64,000 nucleotides of DNA from an uncultured Roseiflexaceae bacterium (GTDB taxonomy: Bacteria; Chloroflexota; Chloroflexia; Chloroflexales; Roseiflexaceae): the NCBI GenBank assembly GCA_937988885.1, contig CALKHR010000049.1, forward strand, positions 15,844 to 79,843, in the 5' to 3' direction. The notes below the pieces were generated by a model that was not told the DNA's origin, did no database searches, and was given only the letters and a program-made list of their open reading frames with translations. Numbering within the stretch: the first letter of the stretch is position 1; the number at the start of each line of letters is the position of its first letter. Position numbers and translations under genes: made by a program. Positions 62,827 through 64,000 of this stretch are shown here, in pieces.

Positions 62827-63007
62827 CTGTCTCATACGGCCTTGAGCGTGTAGGCTCGTTCTACTCGACCCTACAACGATCAGTTTCTGAGTAACGCTCG
62901 AAGCTCTGAGCGAACCGATCGGAGGTGAGGGTCTGTGTAATCTGTGGATAAAAATCTGTGGACACTGTTAGACGCGGAATCGGTAGCTATACACAAGGAT
63001 CAAGTCG

Positions 63008-64000
63008 ATGAAGATCACCAAAGTTCGACCGATTTTAACTGCTCCCGATGGCATCGCCCTCGTCATCGTCAAGGTCGAGACCGACCAGGACGGCCTGTAT
63101 GGCTTAGGTTGCGCCACCTTCACGCAGCGCCCGACTCTGGTGGCGAAGGCGGTGGAGGAATACCTCGACCCGCTGCTGCAGGGCCGCGATCCCCGCAATA
63201 TCGAGGACCTCTGGCACCTGATGTACGTGAACTCGTACTGGCGGAACGGCCCGGTGCTCAACAACGCGATCAGCGGCGTGGACCAAGCTCTGTGGGATAT
63301 CAAGGGCAAGGTCGCCAATATGCCCGTGTACGACCTGCTGGGTGGCAAGTGCCGCGAGGCCGCGATGGTGTACCGCCACGCCGATGGCCGCGATCCGCAG
63401 GAAGTGCTGGAGAACGTGCTCAAGTACCAGGAGGAGGGCTACCTCGCGGTGCGCTGCCAGATGGGCGGCTACGGCGGGCGCGTGAAGGACATCACCAAGG
63501 CGTCGGCGCTGCCCAGCAAGGAGGCGCCGCAGGCCACCCACCGCATGAAATCGATGGACCGCCTCGACAGCGCGTTCCCTGGCGCGTACTACAACCCCGA
63601 CGAGTACGCCCGCTCGATCCCGATGCTGTTCGACTACATTCGCTCGAAGATCGGCTTCGACCTGTTCCTGCTGCACGACATCCACGAACGCATCGCGCCG
63701 ATCGACGCGATTCGGCTGGCGAAGGAGCTTGAACAGTATCGGCTCTTCTTCCTGGAAGATCCGCTAGCGCCGGATCAGATCGAGTGGTTCCGCCGCTTGC
63801 GTGAGCAGTGCGCCACGCCGATCGCGATGGGCGAGCTGCACAACAACCCGCTGGAATGGCGACCGCTGATCGCCGAGCAGTTGATCGACTTCATCCGCTC
63901 GCACATCTCGCAGCTTGGTGGCCTCACCCCCGCCCGCAAGCTCGCCGCTCTGTGTGAGGCCTTCGGCGTGCGCACGGCTTGGCACGGCCCCGGCGACGTC
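63008..64000 (+). CDS. ManD/RspA-type sugar acid dehydratase (3' end outside window)
   Basis: The frame is open from ATG 63008 to the window edge: 331 residues so far of about 400. It is an enolase-superfamily enzyme of the D-mannonate dehydratase/RspA group, with the capping domain (to about 120), LLHDIHERIAP, FFLEDPLAPDQIEWF, MGELHNNPLEW, RSHISQLGGLTPARKL and the closing TAWHGPGD. AAGGA precedes the ATG. Members dehydrate mannonate or gluconate, often slowly. With uxuA this makes two candidate mannonate dehydratases in one cluster, so the substrate may differ. Confidence 0.9.
   Translation, partial: MKITKVRPILTAPDGIALVIVKVETDQDGLYGLGCATFTQRPTLVAKAVEEYLDPLLQGRDPRNIEDLWHLMYVNSYWRNGPVLNNAISGVDQALWDIKGKVANMPVYDLLGGKCREAAMVYRHADGRDPQEVLENVLKYQEEGYLAVRCQMGGYGGRVKDITKASALPSKEAPQATHRMKSMDRLDSAFPGAYYNPDEYARSIPMLFDYIRSKIGFDLFLLHDIHERIAPIDAIRLAKELEQYRLFFLEDPLAPDQIEWFRRLREQCATPIAMGELHNNPLEWRPLIAEQLIDFIRSHISQLGGLTPARKLAALCEAFGVRTAWHGPGDV

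Larger units (their letters stand above)
62436..62955. repeat. MITE-like element with imperfect terminal inverted repeats
   Basis: The region between two enolase-superfamily genes (62428-63007) has no gene. Its edges, 62436-62460 and 62931-62955, are inverted copies that match at 20 of 22 positions (core AATCCACAGAT / ATCTGTGGAT). Inside are two direct copies of a 41-base unit, an inverted divergent copy near 62742-62766, a repeated AGTTTCTGAG-AACG motif (near 62500 and 62881), and an ACCTGTCAG/CTGACAGGT inverted repeat (62599-62607 and 62644-62652). No transposase. It may be a mobile-element relic or a recombination site. Confidence 0.5.

Noticed and set aside
62436..62955. intact insertion sequence
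   Set aside because: No transposase frame lies between the inverted ends; only repeats are present.
1..64000. CRISPR arrays, tRNA, rRNA
   Set aside because: No regularly spaced repeats, tRNA T-loop patterns or rRNA segments were noticed in a read-through; a tRNA scan was not possible here.

Overview
The window is about 60% G+C and reads as a chromosomal segment of a Chloroflexota bacterium, probably class Chloroflexia. The evidence is a complete LysW-carrier lysine pathway (aminoadipate route), lipoproteins with Pro/Thr/Ala-rich linkers, a GTP-type PEP carboxykinase, a class II FBPase, an MglA-like GTPase remnant, and a secreted protein built of the repeats common in this phylum. The genus cannot be fixed from the sequence alone. 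No rRNA, tRNA, CRISPR array, phage or intact insertion sequence was found.

Layout: (1) 1-2600, the start of an oligopeptide-type ABC importer (permease fragment and lipoprotein) read leftward from two tandem promoters. (2) 2600-7970, a DinB-like protein, a WYL regulator, a small coiled-coil protein, a SulP anion transporter fused to STAS and rhodanese domains, and glpX. (3) 7990-22986, a leftward lysine supercluster: lysT, lysU, homoisocitrate dehydrogenase, lysW, lysX, Nudix, lysY, a GH32 fructosidase, two GNATs, a divergent homocitrate-synthase-like protein, two half-size chromate transporters and lysZ, then lysJ and lysK from their own start region. The 55-residue carrier gene lysW lies at 19512-19679. 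The leader before lysT has every part of a ribosome-mediated lysine attenuator: a strong promoter, a 20-codon peptide with four Lys codons, a hairpin right after two adjacent AAA codons, a 14-bp antiterminator pairing and a 12-bp terminator with a T run. (4) 23017-24700, lipA and lipB. (5) 25133-41100, a mixed block: secreted repeat protein, a very large membrane aminopropyltransferase-like protein, P450, otsA, a kinase-like protein, a CPBP protease, pckG, a decayed mglA, Lrp, a Gdx/SugE transporter, a YcxB-like protein and an A+T-rich orphan nuclease. (6) 41103-64000, a sugar and sugar-acid region: a leftward operon (DUF5107-TPR protein, FadR-type regulator, galactonate-dehydratase-like enzyme, lactonase, with a sorbosone-dehydrogenase-like lipoprotein after it) divergent from a rightward set (binding protein, two permeases, two ATPases, a GntR-LacI hybrid regulator, uxuA, two tandem dehydrogenases, an RraA/aldolase-family protein, an enolase-superfamily dehydratase and a partial ManD/RspA-like dehydratase).

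How it fits together: region 3 makes lysine from 2-oxoglutarate through LysW-bound intermediates and appears to sense lysyl-tRNA supply by translation of the leader. Region 6 looks like import of a sugar-acid or oligosaccharide, oxidation to lactone, hydrolysis and dehydration to 2-keto-3-deoxy acids, then aldol cleavage. The hybrid regulator probably acts through GGTATCATACC palindromes next to its own near-consensus promoter. The order of these reactions is inference from family membership.
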